Below, piece by piece: positions 5,454-6,626 of a stretch of 6,626 bases of DNA. Within the stretch, counting starts at the first letter, position 1. Every line of letters starts with the position of its first letter. The notes beneath the pieces are model-generated. The model had not been told where the DNA came from and ran no database searches. It saw nothing but the letters and a program-made list of their open reading frames with translations. Origin of the DNA: Chlamydiota bacterium (GTDB lineage: Bacteria; Chlamydiota; Chlamydiia; Chlamydiales; JAJFMB01); contig JAJFMB010000150.1 in assembly GCA_021772355.1 (NCBI GenBank), positions 1-6,626 of the forward strand. The letters are read 5' to 3'. The position numbers and the translations under genes are program-made.

Positions 5454-6490
5454 TATTGACCTGTTAATGTTGTCACATGTGAAACAGCAGCCTGCGCGAT
5501 ACCCTCTAAATGATAACCTCCCTCAAGTACAGAGATAATCTTCTGATTAGAGAAATTATTAGCAATATTCATCACGTAGTGCGTTAATAGTTCGAAATCT
5601 TTGACTTGAAGAGGTAGCGTTCCTAATGGATCTGTAATGAGCGCATCAAATCCCGCAGAAATAAAGACACATTCAGGCTGAAACTCTTGCATTGTAGGCA
5701 CTAATTTTTTTTCAAAAGCAGAAAAAATCTGTTCACGAGCTGCTAGCTCTGGAGAAATCGGACAGTTGAGAATCCCAAAATGTTCATCGTTGGTTTCTGC
5801 TGAACCCGTGCCAGGATAGATTCCAGAGGCGTGGGTGCTAAAATAAAATACTGAAGAATCCTTTTCGAAAATTTCTTGCGTGCCGTTACCGTGATGCACA
5901 TCCCAGTCAACGATCAACACCTTTTTAACGCCGTATTGTTTTTGTGCATACCGCGCACCAATTGCCACATTATTAAATAGGCAAAATCCCATGCCTTTAT
6001 TGGAGCAGGCATGATGACCGGGAGGTCTTACTAAACAAAACGCGTTGTCGAATTGGCCTGTCATAACAGCATCAACTCCCGCTAAAGCTCCGCCAACTGC
6101 TAATTGAGCTATTGAAAAGGAATCTGCAGAAATTTGCACATCTCCCGAACTTAGTGTTGCTATTTCGCTGCGTGATAGAGCTGCTGTTTCATGTTTGACG
6201 AGATTTAGATATTCATCTGTATGACAAAGTCGAATTTCATCGTCTGTAGCAAAGCGCGGTGTGATTGTGTTTTGATCTGTTAACAGATTTGCGGCGACAA
6301 GAGCATTGTGGATTGCAGAGTATCTTTCAGGGCATTCCGGATGACCTATACCTGTAATATGCTTGGTATAATCTTTGGAACACACCACGCCTGTATTCGT
6401 TTTTCTCATGCGGATACTTTCACTTTTTGCAGCAGATTTTGTCAATTCCGCAAAATTCTGAATAAAGCTATTGCGCAATAAATCCCGCAT
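5453..6490 (-). CDS. Histone deacetylase family (class II-type) zinc deacetylase
   Basis: It is predicted to hydrolyse N-acetyl groups from lysine or acetyl-polyamine substrates with Zn2+. Residue numbers are from the ATG at 6490 (345 aa). The arginase/deacetylase fold starts at about residue 33. GIGHPECPERY (47-57) is the family N-terminal signature. RPPGHH (155-160) gives the His159/His160 dyad, followed by GFCLFNN (168-174). DWDVHHGNGT (195-204) gives Zn ligands Asp197 and His199. SAGFDA gives Zn ligand Asp282, and LEGGY (322-326) gives catalytic Tyr326. EGGY rather than GGGY points to class II-like bacterial enzymes such as HDAH. Every catalytic residue is present, so it should be active. 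The first 27 residues precede the fold. The ATG at 6409 (318 aa) is an equally possible start, as both ribosome binding sites are weak. There is no signal peptide, so it is cytoplasmic. It heads a two-gene unit with the kinase-like gene. Bacterial substrates vary; an acetoin-utilisation AcuC role is not supported by neighbours. Confidence 0.93.
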   Translation of the reverse strand: MRDLLRNSFIQNFAELTKSAAKSESIRMRKTNTGVVCSKDYTKHITGIGHPECPERYSAIHNALVAANLLTDQNTITPRFATDDEIRLCHTDEYLNLVKHETAALSRSEIATLSSGDVQISADSFSIAQLAVGGALAGVDAVMTGQFDNAFCLVRPPGHHACSNKGMGFCLFNNVAIGARYAQKQYGVKKVLIVDWDVHHGNGTQEIFEKDSSVFYFSTHASGIYPGTGSAETNDEHFGILNCPISPELAAREQIFSAFEKKLVPTMQEFQPECVFISAGFDALITDPLGTLPLQVKDFELLTHYVMNIANNFSNQKIISVLEGGYHLEGIAQAAVSHVTTLTGQ

Positions 6491-6570
6491 TCGCTATGAT
6501 CTCGATCGTTTTTAAAGCGGAAATGCTTCGAAAGCGAAAAGCGAAATCATCGAATCTCGCAAATGATTAT

Positions 6571-6599
6571 TTGACAGTGGTAGAAAGGTAATGTGTAAA
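6571..6599 (+). promoter_or_regulatory. Candidate promoter pointing off the right edge
   Basis: A perfect TTGACA at 6571-6576 is followed after 17 bases by TGTAAA at 6594-6599 (4 of 6 to TATAAT). Transcription would start near 6606 and run out of the window. Adjacent ATGs at 6615 and 6618 follow, but without a clear ribosome binding site, so whether the next gene starts there cannot be seen. It diverges from the deacetylase gene. Confidence 0.35.
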
Positions 6600-6626
6600 C
6601 ATTATTTCAAGAACATGATGAAGTTT

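Overview
The window looks like a piece of chromosome from a Chlamydiota-type intracellular bacterium, most likely an amoeba-associated (Parachlamydia/Waddlia/Simkania-like) lineage. This is inference. It rests on moderate AT-richness, exported proteins of no obvious general family, one of which ends in an ankyrin-like segment, a beta-propeller protein of a type I associate with Planctomycetes and other PVC bacteria, and a kinase-fold-like exported protein resembling paralogue families I recall from environmental chlamydiae. There is no rRNA, tRNA, insertion sequence, CRISPR array or phage gene, so genus cannot be fixed from the sequence alone.

Layout, left to right. Positions 1-220 hold no firm gene. 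A 50-residue single-pass membrane protein lies on the minus strand at 221-373, has a good ribosome binding site, and may be the front half of a frameshifted longer gene. It diverges across a 226-bp AT-rich spacer from an exported, ankyrin-tailed hypothetical protein on the plus strand (600-1862). A plus-strand membrane-anchored, Cys/His-rich small protein follows (about 2019-2513). It meets, tail to tail with an 8-bp overlap, a two-gene minus-strand unit: a sialidase-like (BNR/Asp-box) propeller protein (4052-3087) that is start/stop-overlapped with an exported cyclophilin-type peptidyl-prolyl isomerase (3087-2506). A GNAT acetyltransferase (about 4093-4530, plus) diverges from that unit across only 40 bp, and the gap contains a short perfect palindrome. 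Its stop overlaps the stop of a second minus-strand two-gene unit: a class II-type histone-deacetylase-family deacetylase (6490-5453) coupled through TAATG to an exported protein with protein-kinase/aminoglycoside-phosphotransferase-like signatures (5453-4527). The last 136 bp hold no gene but contain a plus-strand promoter candidate pointing off the right edge.

How the genes relate. The arrangement is extremely compact: two coupled pairs, and two convergent pairs that overlap at their stop codons. Three proteins carry clear signal peptides (the ankyrin-tailed protein, the cyclophilin, the kinase-like protein) and two more have a membrane segment, so the cell envelope or host interface is a common theme. 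A GNAT acetyltransferase and an HDAC-family deacetylase lie on either side of the kinase-like gene, but nothing in the sequence shows that they share a substrate. The strongest leads for something undescribed are the exported kinase-like protein linked to the deacetylase, and the small membrane protein that ordinary length cut-offs miss.
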